A stretch of 55,294 nt of DNA from Candidatus Cybelea sp. (lineage in GTDB: Bacteria; Vulcanimicrobiota; Vulcanimicrobiia; Vulcanimicrobiales; Vulcanimicrobiaceae). Below, in pieces: positions 24,114 through 33,780 of this stretch. The number at the start of each line of letters is the position of its first letter. The stretch's first letter is position 1. The notes under the pieces are model-generated. The model worked only from the letters and a program-made list of their open reading frames with translations, was not told the DNA's origin and searched no databases. The position numbers and the translations under genes are program-made. The stretch is taken from NCBI GenBank assembly GCA_036489315.1, contig DASXFZ010000063.1, positions 1-55,294 on the forward strand, written 5' to 3'.

Positions 24114-25252
24114 AGAGCGTCGAGAGAATCGGCGTCATCGGCGGCGGTCAGCTCGGACGCATGTTCGCACTCGATGCGAAGCGGATGGGCTACCACGTGA
24201 CGACCCTCGATCCCCAGGAGCACTCACCGTGCGGCCAAGTCGCCGACGAACAGATCGTCGCCGCCTACGACGACCTAGCGGCGATCGAAGAGCTCGGACG
24301 CAGCAGCGACGTGATCACCTTTGAGTTCGAGAACATCGCAATCGAGTCGGTTCGCCATTTGGAGTCGCTCGGGTACCGTGTGACGCCGAGCAGCAGCGTC
24401 TTGCGCGTCACCCAGGACCGGCTGCTCGAAAAGGAGTTCGTTCGCGCGCAGGGGCTCGAGACGACGGAGTTTGCCGCCGTTTCACACCTCGACGATTTAC
24501 GACGAGCGGCCGCCGAGATCGGTTTCCCGGCCGTCCTGAAAACGGTCCGCGGCGGCTACGACGGCAAAGGGCAATGGCGGGCCGATTCGCTGGAAGAAGC
24601 CCGAGCCGCGCTCGCCGCCGCGGGCGCAGCCCAGCTGATCTTCGAAAGGCTCGTTCCGCTGGCGTGCGAGCTGAGCGTGATCGCGACTCGCGCCGCCAAC
24701 GACGAAATCGTCACCTATCCGGTCGCCGAGAACACGCACGATCGTGGGATCCTTGCGATGACGGTCGCGCCCGCGCGCGTCGAACCGGCGATTGCCGCTA
24801 AGGCGGCAGAGATGGCCGCGGTCGTCGGGCGCGGCCTGCGAATCGTCGGAACCTATTGCCTCGAGCTCTTTCTCTCGACGCAAGGGCGGCTGCTGGTCAA
24901 CGAGATCGCCCCGCGGCCGCACAACAGCGGCCACTACACCATCGACGTCACCCCATGCTCGCAGTACGAGCAGCACGTGCGCGCGATCTGCGATCTGCCG
25001 CTCTCCCCGCCGCGCCTCTTTACCAATGCGATCATGATGAACGTTCTGGGCGCAGGTACCGGCGATCACCTCGACGGCGTCGCCGATCTGCTGAGCGATC
25101 CGGCGATCGTGCTGCACGTTTACGGTAAGCGCCACGCGGTCGCGCGGCGCAAAATGGGCCACTTCACGATGCTCGTCGATCGGCCCGTGGACGACGCGGC
25201 CATCGCCGCCGCCCAGGCCGCGCATGCGAAGCTGAGCTGGTCGCCATGCTGA
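24110..25252 (+). CDS. purK: N5-carboxyaminoimidazole ribonucleotide synthase (PurK)
   Basis: A 380-residue ATP-grasp enzyme carboxylating AIR with bicarbonate and ATP. The N-terminal [20 protein letters not shown] is diagnostic. The ATP-grasp part has [18 protein letters not shown] and the metal-binding [15 protein letters not shown] near the C-terminus. The start is TTG 24110, overlapping the purE stop as TTGA. The 3' end overlaps the MarC gene by seven bases. Confidence 0.95.
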   Translation: MKSVERIGVIGGGQLGRMFALDAKRMGYHVTTLDPQEHSPCGQVADEQIVAAYDDLAAIEELGRSSDVITFEFENIAIESVRHLESLGYRVTPSSSVLRVTQDRLLEKEFVRAQGLETTEFAAVSHLDDLRRAAAEIGFPAVLKTVRGGYDGKGQWRADSLEEARAALAAAGAAQLIFERLVPLACELSVIATRAANDEIVTYPVAENTHDRGILAMTVAPARVEPAIAAKAAEMAAVVGRGLRIVGTYCLELFLSTQGRLLVNEIAPRPHNSGHYTIDVTPCSQYEQHVRAICDLPLSPPRLFTNAIMMNVLGAGTGDHLDGVADLLSDPAIVLHVYGKRHAVARRKMGHFTMLVDRPVDDAAIAAAQAAHAKLSWSPC

Positions 25253-25893
25253 CGGGCTGGTTCGGCGACGCGTTCTACGTCTTTATCACGCTGCTCGCGA
25301 TGCTCAATCCGATCGAAGCGGCCGCGGCGTTTGCGACGCTGACCGAAGGGCGGACGCCGGAGGATCAAGCCAAAATCGCCCGCCGCGCGACGACCATCGC
25401 GGCGGTAGCGCTGCTGGTCTTCGGTTTTGTCGGTGAAGCGCTGCTGAAGGCGCTTGGCGTCGAGATGGGTGCGTTCCGGATCGCCGGCGGACTGTTGCTG
25501 CTCAAGGTCGGCTTCAACATGGTCTTCGACGAGAAGACCGATCGCCAGACGGCCGACCAGACGAAGCGTTTGCCGATACCGCCGGCCGACCCGGCGGTCT
25601 TTCCGCTGGCGATTCCGATCATCACCGGCCCCGGGGCGCTGACTGCGAGCGTCGCGCTCGTCTTTCCGAGCCCGCACCACCGGGTACTCAACGCGGGTAT
25701 TTTTGTCGCGGTCGCAATCATCGTCTTTCTCATCACCTACGCGTCCATGCGCGGTGCTCAGCGTCTTACCAAGCTCTTCGGGGAGACGGGTGTCGACGCG
25801 ATCGGCCGGATCGTCGGGATCATCGTCGCGGCGATTGCCGTCCAGCTGGTCATCACCGGGATCGCGAGCCTCACGAACCTCACGATCCGCTAG
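25246..25893 (+). CDS. MarC-family integral membrane protein
   Basis: The 215-residue protein with six hydrophobic segments matches the MarC (UPF0056) family. Features are FITLLAMLNPIEAAAAF at the start, the loop FRIAGGLLLLKVGFNMVFD, and the second half beginning VFPLAIPIITGPGALTA, which has the conserved PLAxPxxxGPG pattern. The biological role of the family is unclear, and drug-resistance claims for MarC have not held up. It is cotranscribed with purEK by overlap, although a functional link is not obvious. Confidence 0.88.
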   Translation: MLTGWFGDAFYVFITLLAMLNPIEAAAAFATLTEGRTPEDQAKIARRATTIAAVALLVFGFVGEALLKALGVEMGAFRIAGGLLLLKVGFNMVFDEKTDRQTADQTKRLPIPPADPAVFPLAIPIITGPGALTASVALVFPSPHHRVLNAGIFVAVAIIVFLITYASMRGAQRLTKLFGETGVDAIGRIVGIIVAAIAVQLVITGIASLTNLTIR

Positions 25894-25944
25894 AGCGGCG
25901 GCCGGTAAAGGACTCACGTCGCAGCCGCTTGGAATAGGAGCGCG

Positions 25945-27093
25945 ATGATCGTACGCGCAGGTTTGCTCTACGACGGTACGCTTGAGCCGCCGAAACAGAA
26001 CGTCGATCTGGTCATAGAGAACGGACGCGTGGCCGAGCTGCGTGCGGCCGGCGGGGAGCGCGACCTCGAGGCCGCCAGCGTCACGCCGGGCTTGGTCAAC
26101 GCGCACGCACACCTCGAAGGAAGCGGCGAGCCCGATTTGATGGGCATGATCAAAGCGACGACCCCGAGTCAACGTCTCTTGCGCGCCGTCGAAAACGCAC
26201 GCAAATCGATCAAAGCGGGCGTCACCACCATTCGCGATGTCGGCAGCTCGAATCGTATTGCGGCCGACGTCCGCGACGCCATCGAAGAGGGTCGCGTGCC
26301 GGGGCCGCGGATGCGCGCCTCCGGCGCGGTGCTCTGCATGACCGGCGGCCACGGCTGGCCGATCGGACGCGCTGTCGATTCTCCCTGGGACGCGCGCAAG
26401 GCGGTGCGCGAGCAGATGTGGGAGGGGGCCGACTGCATCAAGCTCATCGCGACCGGCGGGGTCCTCACCAAGGGGGCGGTGCCGGGCAACGCCCAGCTGA
26501 CCCCCGACGAGCTTGCAGCGGCGATTGACGAGGCGCATCGCCACGGTCTGCGCGTTGCCGCGCACGCGATCGGCACCGAGGGCATCAAGAATGCCCTGCG
26601 CGCGGGCATCGATTCGATCGAACACGGCTCCCTGCTCGACGACGAGGCGATCGAGCTGTTCAAGCAACGTGCCGTCTTTCTCGTGCCGACGCTCAGCGCG
26701 CCCACCTGCATTCTGGCGAACATCGAACGCGGCGAGCAGCCGAAGTTCGTCGTCGACAAGGCGCGCTCGGTCAACGAAGCGATGCTGGCGAACATTCGCC
26801 GCGCCTACGAGGGCGGCGTGCGCATCGCCGGCGGTTCTGATGCCGGCACGCCCTATAACTACCACGAGAACTACGCGCTCGAGGTCGAACTGATGTGGTC
26901 GCTGCTCGGCATGACCGCGCAGCAGGCGCTGCACGCGGCCACTAGCGTCGCCGCCGAGCTCGTCGGTCTGCACACGGGAATTCTCGCGGTTGGCGAACCG
27001 GCCGATCTCCTGCTCCTGCGCGGTGACGCCGGCGCCGACGTGCGCCTCCTCCGCGAGCCGCAGCTGGTCCTCAAAAACGGATTGATTCAATGA
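25945..27093 (+). CDS. Amidohydrolase (metal-dependent, imidazolonepropionase/dipeptidase-like)
   Basis: A 382-residue enzyme of the amidohydrolase superfamily. Metal ligands are visible in order: VNAHAHLEGSG (HxH), the probable carboxylated Lys in CIKLIATGGV, His in RVAAHAIGTEG and SIEHGSLLD, and Asp in AGGSDAGTPYNYH. This is the subset including Xaa-Pro dipeptidases, prolidase-like Sgx enzymes and organophosphate-active relatives. A small beta-sandwich at both ends frames the barrel. There is no signal peptide, so it is cytoplasmic. The substrate cannot be fixed. The stop overlaps the next gene as ATGA. Confidence 0.85.
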   Translation: MIVRAGLLYDGTLEPPKQNVDLVIENGRVAELRAAGGERDLEAASVTPGLVNAHAHLEGSGEPDLMGMIKATTPSQRLLRAVENARKSIKAGVTTIRDVGSSNRIAADVRDAIEEGRVPGPRMRASGAVLCMTGGHGWPIGRAVDSPWDARKAVREQMWEGADCIKLIATGGVLTKGAVPGNAQLTPDELAAAIDEAHRHGLRVAAHAIGTEGIKNALRAGIDSIEHGSLLDDEAIELFKQRAVFLVPTLSAPTCILANIERGEQPKFVVDKARSVNEAMLANIRRAYEGGVRIAGGSDAGTPYNYHENYALEVELMWSLLGMTAQQALHAATSVAAELVGLHTGILAVGEPADLLLLRGDAGADVRLLREPQLVLKNGLIQ

Positions 27094-28490
27094 AACGCCT
27101 CGCGGCCGCCGCGGCGGCCGCGCTCTTGTGTCTGTGCGGCGTGACGAGCCCCTCTGGTCCGAATCCCACGCTGCTCGGCCAGCCGGTCGCGGGGAGCCCG
27201 ATTCGCCACGTCATCGTCGTCGTGCAGGAGAACCGCACGTTCGACAATCTCTTCGCATCCTCGATCCTGGCGCACGGCGGTCCGTACCCCGGCGCCGACA
27301 CGTCGCAAACGGCGATCGTCGACGGTGCGAAGATCGCGCTGAAGCCGGTGCCGCTCGAGAATCCCGGCGATCCGAGCCACACGCACCTTGCGCTGCTCGA
27401 CGAATGGAATCGCGGGAGGATGGACGGCTTTGCCAACGACCACATCCACTCGCTCTTCGGCTGGATAAAAGTGCCCCCGGGCTTTACCTACGCCTACGTC
27501 CCCGATTCGCAGACGACGATTTACCATCTGCTCGCCGCGCATTACGCGCTGGCCGACGAGAACTTCGCACCGCGGCTCGTCCCGACGTTCGCCAGCCACT
27601 ACACGCTGGCTACGGCGCAGAGCCGGATCGCTGGCAATCCGAACAATCGTATCTGGGGGTGCGATTCACCGCCCGGCACGACGGTGCCGGTCTTCGGTGC
27701 CGGAGAGTCGATCCTTACGCCCGGCGTCTTTCCGTGCTTCGACCAGCCGACGATTGGCGATCTGCTCGACGCTGCCCACGTAACGTGGAAGTACTATACC
27801 GGCCCGTCGAACGACCGCTACAATCCGACGGTCAATATTTACGACGCCTTTCGAAAGATTCGCTACGGCCGAGACTGGCGGCGGAACGTTACGATGCCCT
27901 CGGGGAAGATCCTGGGCGACATCGCGAGCTGCCATCTGCCGAGCGTGTCGTTCGTGATGCCCAACGCCATGGATTCCGACCACGCGGGGACGTTGAGCGC
28001 GGCCGGCCCGGGATGGATCGGTTCGATCTACCTCGCGCTCGTGCAGAGCCGCCAGGCATCCGCTCCTTGCAACTACTATAAAGATAGCGCGATGATCGTG
28101 ACGTGGGACGATTCCGGCGGGTGGTACGATCACGTACCCCCGCCTTCGGGGCCGAAGGGCACGACGTGGGGCTTTCGCATCCCGATCATCGTGATGTCGG
28201 CCTGGGCTCGCTCGAGCTTCGAGCGTTCCCATCCCAAGGCAACGCCGTACGTTTCGCATCGCCGCCGCGAGTCGACCGCGATCACTAAGTTCATCGAGGT
28301 GAACTGGGGTTTGGGGAGCATGGGCGAACGTGACGTGACCGACGACGACCTCAGCGATATGTTCGACTACACGCGTTCCGCGCCGGTGCCCGCACTCTCG
28401 GGTCTTGCGATGGTGCAGATGATCGAGCGAACTCACTTCGATTTGGCGCTCGCAGAGCACGATCGGCGCGTCGTCGACGACGACCAGTGA
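27090..28490 (+). CDS. Phosphoesterase family protein (phospholipase C / acid phosphatase type)
   Basis: The 466-residue exported protein has an N-terminal signal with LCLCG, suggesting a lipoprotein. Family PF04185 is shown by IRHVIVVVQENRTFDNLF, with metal-binding residues E-N and the catalytic Thr in NRTFDN. Later come FVMPNAMDSDHAG and MIVTWDDSGGWYDHVPPP. This family includes bacterial phospholipases C and acid phosphatases, which cleave phosphomono- or diesters outside the cytoplasm. A role in scavenging phosphate from lipids or organic phosphate is likely. It is coupled by overlap to the amidohydrolase. Confidence 0.88.
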   Translation: MKRLAAAAAAALLCLCGVTSPSGPNPTLLGQPVAGSPIRHVIVVVQENRTFDNLFASSILAHGGPYPGADTSQTAIVDGAKIALKPVPLENPGDPSHTHLALLDEWNRGRMDGFANDHIHSLFGWIKVPPGFTYAYVPDSQTTIYHLLAAHYALADENFAPRLVPTFASHYTLATAQSRIAGNPNNRIWGCDSPPGTTVPVFGAGESILTPGVFPCFDQPTIGDLLDAAHVTWKYYTGPSNDRYNPTVNIYDAFRKIRYGRDWRRNVTMPSGKILGDIASCHLPSVSFVMPNAMDSDHAGTLSAAGPGWIGSIYLALVQSRQASAPCNYYKDSAMIVTWDDSGGWYDHVPPPSGPKGTTWGFRIPIIVMSAWARSSFERSHPKATPYVSHRRRESTAITKFIEVNWGLGSMGERDVTDDDLSDMFDYTRSAPVPALSGLAMVQMIERTHFDLALAEHDRRVVDDDQ

Positions 28491-28491
28491 C

Positions 28492-29634
28492 GTGAAGCTG
28501 CGCGGCCTGCGCCTCGCGGTGCTGGGTGCGATCTCCCGGCCGTCGCCGCCGCCGGGCTACGGCCCGTGGGAACAGGTCGCGTTCAACGTGGCCGACGGCA
28601 TGCGCCGGCGAGGGCTCGACGTCACGCTCTTCGCTACGGGCAACTCGCATTTCGAGGGAAAGCTCGTCTCGGTCGTCCCGGTGGGGCTCAACGAGGATCC
28701 CGCGCTCGATGGCGAGGTCTTTACCGCGCTGCATATCGCCGCGCTCTTCGAGCGCGCGGGCGAGTTCGACTTGCTGCACAACCACCTCGACTGGAAGCCG
28801 CTCACGTACGCGCTAGCCTCGAACGCGCCGCCGCTGCTGACGACGATTCACGGCTTCTCTTCCCCGCAAATTCTCGCCGCGTACTACGCCGGCGCGCGAC
28901 GCAGCTTTTACTGCTCGATCTCCGATGCCGACCGCGATCCGGGCCTCGAGTATCTGGCGACGACCTATAATGGGATCGATCCGGCGCAGTTTACGTTTAG
29001 CGACAAGCCCGGAGAGTATCTCTGCTTTCTTGGGCGCTTTCACCCCGAGAAGGGAACGCATCTGGCGATCGAGATCGCGAAGAAGGCCGGCGTGCGCCTG
29101 AAGATCGCGGCGATCCCTCAGGACGACGCGTATTTCCGCGAGCTGATCGAGCCCCAGATCGACGGTGACCGCGTACAGTTTCTCGGCGCCGTCGAGCGCG
29201 AGGTACGCAACGACTTGCTCGGCAACGCGCTCGCATTGGTTCATATGACGACGCGCCCGGAGCGTTTCGGAATGACCCTGATCGAAGCGATGGCCTGCGG
29301 GACGCCGGTGCTGGGCGCGCGCATGGGCTCGATTCCGGAGATCGTCGTCGATGGCGTAACGGGGTTCTTGTGCGATAGCGTCGGCGAGGCCGTCTCCAAC
29401 GTTCCGCGGCTGCCGGCGCTCGATCGCCACGCGTGCCGCGCGCACGTCGAGGACAAATTCAGCATTGAGCGGATGGTCGACCGCTACCTCGACGCCTACA
29501 CCCGCGCGCTTGAGCTGCGCCTGCCGCCGGCGCCGAGCGAACGCGTCGCCGCCCAGCGGCGCCGCGACTGGTGGGATCGCCCGATGGCGTACACGGAGAT
29601 CGGCGGCAAACCAAAGAATCTAGAGTTCTCATGA
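28492..29634 (+). CDS. GT-B glycosyltransferase (family 4 type)
   Basis: The 380-residue protein starts at GTG 28492, one base after the previous stop. The N-terminal domain has a glycine-rich acceptor loop (SRPSPPPGYGPWEQVAFNVA). The C-terminal domain has FLGRFHPEKGTHLAIEIAKK and the nucleotide-sugar site RPERFGMTLIEAMACGTPVL, where the EX7E motif appears as E-R-F-G-M-T-L-I-E. These mark a retaining GT4 enzyme. The probable donor is UDP- or GDP-sugar; the acceptor is unknown. The stop overlaps the next gene as ATGA. Confidence 0.9.
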   Translation: MKLRGLRLAVLGAISRPSPPPGYGPWEQVAFNVADGMRRRGLDVTLFATGNSHFEGKLVSVVPVGLNEDPALDGEVFTALHIAALFERAGEFDLLHNHLDWKPLTYALASNAPPLLTTIHGFSSPQILAAYYAGARRSFYCSISDADRDPGLEYLATTYNGIDPAQFTFSDKPGEYLCFLGRFHPEKGTHLAIEIAKKAGVRLKIAAIPQDDAYFRELIEPQIDGDRVQFLGAVEREVRNDLLGNALALVHMTTRPERFGMTLIEAMACGTPVLGARMGSIPEIVVDGVTGFLCDSVGEAVSNVPRLPALDRHACRAHVEDKFSIERMVDRYLDAYTRALELRLPPAPSERVAAQRRRDWWDRPMAYTEIGGKPKNLEFS

Positions 29635-30038
29635 AAGGCCGAGCGGAACGCGATTACTCAGGGCGCTCGCTCTTCGAGAAGCTCGGGATCTTCGCCGAAG
29701 CTCACGTGGCGATCGTCGGTCCGCACGACGAGATCTTCGTGACCGGCTTGAACGAGGGGCTGGCGAAAGCCGCTTCGCAGTCGTTGCGGATGTCGTACGA
29801 TCTCATCTTCGTTCGAATCGATGCGCCGGCCGATCTAACGCGCATTCCGCGGGCCGCGGCCCATCTCGAATCCAATGGTGCGCTCTGGATCTTTCACCCG
29901 AAGGGGCGCGGTGCTGCACCCAGCGATTCGGAGGTCCGGGCCGCCGGGATCGCCGCGGGCCTGGTCGACAACAAGATAAGCGCGTACACCGAGAGTCACA
30001 CGGCAACGCGCTTCGTCATTCCGGTCGAACGGCGTTAG
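29631..30038 (+). CDS. DUF3052-family protein
   Basis: A 135-residue protein resembling DUF3052: DYSGRSLFEKLGIFAEAHVA at the start, a middle PRAAAHLESNGALWIFHPKG with the W-[IV]-x-[FW]-P-K motif, and a closing GLVDNKISAYTESHTATRFV. The fold is probably alpha/beta, but no enzymatic function is established for the family. It is the last gene of the run from purE and overlaps the glycosyltransferase gene. Confidence 0.8.
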   Translation: MKGRAERDYSGRSLFEKLGIFAEAHVAIVGPHDEIFVTGLNEGLAKAASQSLRMSYDLIFVRIDAPADLTRIPRAAAHLESNGALWIFHPKGRGAAPSDSEVRAAGIAAGLVDNKISAYTESHTATRFVIPVERR

Positions 30039-30050
30039 CGCTCGCGGGTG

Positions 30051-30971
30051 TTAGCCGGCGACGGCGCGCGCATCCGCCGCTTCCATCGCCTGATAGGCTT
30101 TGCTCGTCAAGGCGTGATCGAGGACGCCGGAGATAAAGCGAGAGGCCGCGCGCAGCCGTGCGAGATCGATGCCGGTATCGATGCCCATCTGTTCGAGCAG
30201 ATAGACGACGTCTTCGGTTCCCACGTTACCGGTCGCGCCCGGCGCGTACGGGCATCCGCCTAAACCGCCCGAAGACGAGTCGAACTTCTTGATGCCTTGC
30301 TGCAGGGCGGCATAGACGTTTGCCAGCGCGGTGCCGCGCGTGTCGTGGAAGTGCATCGCGATCCGATCGAGCGGAATCTTCGAGGCGAGCAGCGGCACGA
30401 GCGCCTCTACCTGGCTCGGCACGCCGACGCCGATCGTGTCGCCGATCGAGAGTTCGTCGCAGCCCATCTCCATGAGCCTCAGGCTGACGTCGAGCACCAT
30501 CTCCGGCATAACGCGATCGCCGAACGGCGAACCGAACGCGGTCGAGACGTAACCCCGTACCCAGACATCCTCCCGCTTCGCCGCGTGAACGACCTCCGAA
30601 AAGGTCGCCAACGACTCGTCGATCGTCATGTTGATGTTCTTTTTCGTGAAGTCTTCGGAGGCCGCGGTGAACACCGCGATCGCATCGGCGCCCGCCATCC
30701 ACGCGCGTTCGTAGCCCCGCAGGTTCGGCACCAGAACCGGATAGCGGACCCCGGATGCCTTGCGGATGTGCGTGAAGACCTCCGCCGCGTCAGCCATCTG
30801 CGGAATTGCTTTCGGGCTGACGAACGACGTCGTTTCGATCCACTTCAAACCGGTCTCGGAGAGCAGATCGATATAGCGAATCTTGTCGCCGGTGGAGATG
30901 ATGGCGCGCTCGTTCTGCAGGCCGTCTCGAGGACCCATCTCAAAGATCGTCGCGCGTTTGGGTAGTGTCAT
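30051..30971 (-). CDS. Hydroxymethylglutaryl-CoA lyase
   Basis: A 306-residue TIM-barrel lyase that splits HMG-CoA into acetoacetate and acetyl-CoA. It opens with TIFEMGPRDGLQNE, the HMGL metal/substrate motif, with WIETTSFVSPKAIPQMADA following. Metal ligands appear in IAMHFHDTRGTALAN, and the mobile loop GGLGGCPYAPGATGNVGTED has the catalytic Cys. It lies downstream of the carboxylase alpha and hydratase genes on the same strand, giving the last step of leucine degradation. Confidence 0.93.
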   Translation of the reverse strand: MTLPKRATIFEMGPRDGLQNERAIISTGDKIRYIDLLSETGLKWIETTSFVSPKAIPQMADAAEVFTHIRKASGVRYPVLVPNLRGYERAWMAGADAIAVFTAASEDFTKKNINMTIDESLATFSEVVHAAKREDVWVRGYVSTAFGSPFGDRVMPEMVLDVSLRLMEMGCDELSIGDTIGVGVPSQVEALVPLLASKIPLDRIAMHFHDTRGTALANVYAALQQGIKKFDSSSGGLGGCPYAPGATGNVGTEDVVYLLEQMGIDTGIDLARLRAASRFISGVLDHALTSKAYQAMEAADARAVAG

Positions 30972-31003
30972 CTTCCGCCCTCTTCAGATTGACCCGCTTG
31001 GGG

Positions 31004-32935
31004 TCAGCCGAGTTCCACCAGCGGGGCGCCGGCCGAGACGATCTGGCCCTCTTTCACGTGCACCGACTGTACGGTGGCGTCGGCTGGGGCGGCGATGCGG
31101 TGTTCCATCTTCATCGCTTCGAGCACCACTAAAAGCGCGTGCTCCTCGACCCGCTCCCCATCGCCGACCGCGACCTTGACGATCTTACCCGGCATCGGCG
31201 CGACCACGCTCGCCCCGCCGGCCGCCGCGCGCGGCGAGGCCGCCGCCGTGACGCCGGGCGGGGCCGCAACGGTGAACTTCCACGTCTGCCCGTCGTAGTG
31301 AACCGTGAAAAGCTCCGGTTCGTACGTGAACTTGCCCGTCACGGCGGCGCCGTCGAAAACGGCTTGCACGGTGTCGCCTCGGCGATGAGCAGCGAGTTCC
31401 CCGGAAAAATCTCCGGAAAGCTCCCAAGTGCCCGCACCTCGGGCATCGGCGACAAGTTCGGTGCGCGCGTCGCCGCATTGCAGGCGCAGCGGCACGCCCA
31501 CCCCGCCGATTCGCCAAGGCGCCCGTCCCTCGGAGAGCAGACCCGCGGCGCAGAGCAGCACCGCTTCACGCGGCGGCGGGCGGCGCGCAAAGAGCGACTC
31601 GTTCAGGCGCGTGTCGAGAAAGCGCGTCGTCGTATCGCCGGCTCGAAAGGCATCGTCGCGCGCGATCCACAGCAGCAGCGGCAGGTTCGTGCGTACGCCC
31701 TCGATCGTAAAATCGACGAGCGCGCGTTCCAGCCGCGCGATCGCCGCGGCGCGATCGCTGCCGAAGACGATGAGTTTCGCGAGCATCGGGTCGTAGTAGT
31801 GGCTGACGACGCTGCGGGTCGTCACCCCGGCGTCGACGCGTGTGCCGGGGCCTTCGGGCGGGGACCACCGCGTGAGCGTCCCGGTCGACGGAAGCATTCC
31901 GTTGGCGGGATCTTCGGCATAGAGGCGCGCCTCGATCGCCCAGCCTCGCGGGCGCACGTCGTTCTGCACGAACGTCAGCCGCTCGCCCGACGCGATGCGA
32001 AGCTGCCAGCGCACGAGGTCGATATCGTAGACGAGCTCGGTCACCGGGTGCTCGACTTGAAGCCGCGCATTCATCTCGAGGAAGTAGAACTTACCGTCCT
32101 CGAGCATGAACTCGCACGTTCCAGCGTTTACGTAGCCGACCGACTCGGCCGCGCGCACGGCGGCGGCGCCCATCGCGGCGCGCAGTTCTGCGTTCAGCGC
32201 CACCGACGGCGCCTCTTCGACGATCTTTTGATGGCGACGCTGGATCGAGCATTCCCGCTCGCCGAGATGCAGCGTCGTTCCGTGTGCGTCGGCTAAGATT
32301 TGAAACTCGATGTGCCGGGGATCGCGAAGGTAGCGCTCGAGCAGAACGGCGTCGTCGCCGAACGCGGCTCGCGCCTCACGCTTCGCCGCTTCGAGCGCAT
32401 CGTCGAAGTGTGCCGCCGACTCGACGACGCGCATACCGCGTCCGCCGCCCCCAGCGCTGGCTTTGATGAGCAGCGGAAAGCCGGCGCGTTCCGCCGCTCG
32501 TTTCAGGGTGGCCGGCGACTGATCGTCGCCGTCGTAACCGGGCACCGTCGGCACGTCGAATGCGCGCACGCGGCGTTTCGCTTCGATCTTGCTGCCCATC
32601 GCGGCCATCGCCTCCGGCGAGGGTCCCACGAAAATGAGTCCAGCATCGCGCACCATCGCCGCGAAGGGCGCGCGCTCCGAGAGAAAACCATAGCCCGGAT
32701 GCACGGCGTCCGCGTTCATCGATACCGCCGCGGCAAGGATCGCCTCGCCGTTGAGATAGGACTGGGCCGCTTCCGCGGGACCGACGCAGCGTGCGTCGTC
32801 GACGAACTGCAAGTGGTAGGCATCGGCATCCGCTTCCGAATAAATACCGAGCGCAACGATGCCCATCTCACGCGCCGCGCGAGCAACGCGCACGGCGATC
32901 TCACCGCGATTGGCAATGAGGAGCCGCTCGATCAG
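31004..32935 (-). CDS. Methylcrotonyl-CoA carboxylase alpha subunit (biotin carboxylase + BCCP)
   Basis: About 643 residues. Biotin carboxylase domain: GYGFLSERAPFAAMVRDAGL, ATP site LLIKASAGGGGRGMRVVE, catalytic ECSIQRRHQKIVEEAPS and NARLQVEHPVTELVYDIDL. The C-terminal biotinyl domain has VVLEAMKMEHRIAAPADA with the biotinylated Lys. The family N-terminus (LLIANRGEIAVRVARAARE) is present only if translation starts before the first GTG at 32893. The in-frame CTG at 32935 overlaps the upstream stop as CTGA, and I take that as the start. Acyl-CoA specificity is inferred from the HMG-CoA lyase and hydratase neighbours; a propionyl- or acetyl-CoA enzyme is possible. Confidence 0.85.
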   Translation of the reverse strand: MIERLLIANRGEIAVRVARAAREMGIVALGIYSEADADAYHLQFVDDARCVGPAEAAQSYLNGEAILAAAVSMNADAVHPGYGFLSERAPFAAMVRDAGLIFVGPSPEAMAAMGSKIEAKRRVRAFDVPTVPGYDGDDQSPATLKRAAERAGFPLLIKASAGGGGRGMRVVESAAHFDDALEAAKREARAAFGDDAVLLERYLRDPRHIEFQILADAHGTTLHLGERECSIQRRHQKIVEEAPSVALNAELRAAMGAAAVRAAESVGYVNAGTCEFMLEDGKFYFLEMNARLQVEHPVTELVYDIDLVRWQLRIASGERLTFVQNDVRPRGWAIEARLYAEDPANGMLPSTGTLTRWSPPEGPGTRVDAGVTTRSVVSHYYDPMLAKLIVFGSDRAAAIARLERALVDFTIEGVRTNLPLLLWIARDDAFRAGDTTTRFLDTRLNESLFARRPPPREAVLLCAAGLLSEGRAPWRIGGVGVPLRLQCGDARTELVADARGAGTWELSGDFSGELAAHRRGDTVQAVFDGAAVTGKFTYEPELFTVHYDGQTWKFTVAAPPGVTAAASPRAAAGGASVVAPMPGKIVKVAVGDGERVEEHALLVVLEAMKMEHRIAAPADATVQSVHVKEGQIVSAGAPLVELG

Positions 32936-33723
32936 GATTCCAGATCCTTCGCAAACGAGGGCAGACGCCGCTCGAGAAATGCGCGCAGGCCCTCCTGGCC
33001 TTCGGCGCCGGCGCGCTGGCGTGCGATCGCCGTGGCCGTGATCGCACGCGTGTCGTCGTACGAGCTGTCGATGACGCGCCGCACCAGGAGCTTTGCGGCG
33101 CTGACCGCCGCCGGCCCGGCGGTAAAGATCTCTTCCAGGCAGTACTCGACCGCCGCGCCGAGCTCCACCGGCGGCACGATCTTGTGCACGAGACCGACGC
33201 GCATCGCAGCCGCAGCGTCGAACTTTTGTCCCGTCAGGAAGAGCGCCCGCGCATGCGACACGCCAATCTTATTGATGACGAAGGGCGAGATCACCGCCGG
33301 GATGACCCCCAGTTTGACTTCAGTGAAGCCGAAAACGGCGTCGTCGGAAGCGATGACGATGTCGCAGACCGCCGCCAAGCCGGCGCCGCCGCCCAGTGCT
33401 GCACCGTGGATCTGTCCAATGACCGGCTTGGGACAGTTGTCGATCGCGCGGAACATGTCGCTCATGCGCTGCGCGTCGGCGATGTTGGCGTCGACGCTCA
33501 GATCGAGTGACGCGCGCATCCACTTGATATCCGCGCCGCCGCAGAAGACCTTGCCTTCACCGTCGAGCACGACGGCCCGAACGTCGTCGGCCGCGGTGAT
33601 CCGGGTAAAGACCTCGTGCAGCTGCTCGATGACCTCGGCGTTGAAGGCGTTGCGCACCTCAGGGCGGGCGAGCGTCACGCGCGCGATGCCCCGCGAAACG
33701 ACCAAACGGATGCTCTCGGCCAT
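32932..33723 (-). CDS. Enoyl-CoA hydratase, probably methylglutaconyl-CoA hydratase
   Basis: A 263-residue crotonase-fold enzyme starting at ATG 33723. Oxyanion-hole segments are DGEGKVFCGGADIKWM and IHGAALGGGAGLAAVCD; the acidic residue region is FGFTEVKLGVIPAVISPFVI. The ADIKWM stretch is typical of methylglutaconyl-CoA hydratases. Its position between the carboxylase alpha and lyase genes gives the matching pathway step: hydration of 3-methylglutaconyl-CoA to HMG-CoA. It is first in the minus-strand operon. Confidence 0.88.
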   Translation of the reverse strand: MAESIRLVVSRGIARVTLARPEVRNAFNAEVIEQLHEVFTRITAADDVRAVVLDGEGKVFCGGADIKWMRASLDLSVDANIADAQRMSDMFRAIDNCPKPVIGQIHGAALGGGAGLAAVCDIVIASDDAVFGFTEVKLGVIPAVISPFVINKIGVSHARALFLTGQKFDAAAAMRVGLVHKIVPPVELGAAVEYCLEEIFTAGPAAVSAAKLLVRRVIDSSYDDTRAITATAIARQRAGAEGQEGLRAFLERRLPSFAKDLES

Positions 33724-33780
33724 GGGCGCCCGGGTTCGCGGCCTCATCCGGGCGGGCCTCGCGCGCGTTATACTCTGAGG

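Noticed and set aside
25120-27090. A 656-codon open frame on the minus strand
   Set aside because: It is antisense to marC and the amidohydrolase, is Arg/Asp/Glu-rich and has no family resemblance; such frames are expected opposite GC-rich genes.
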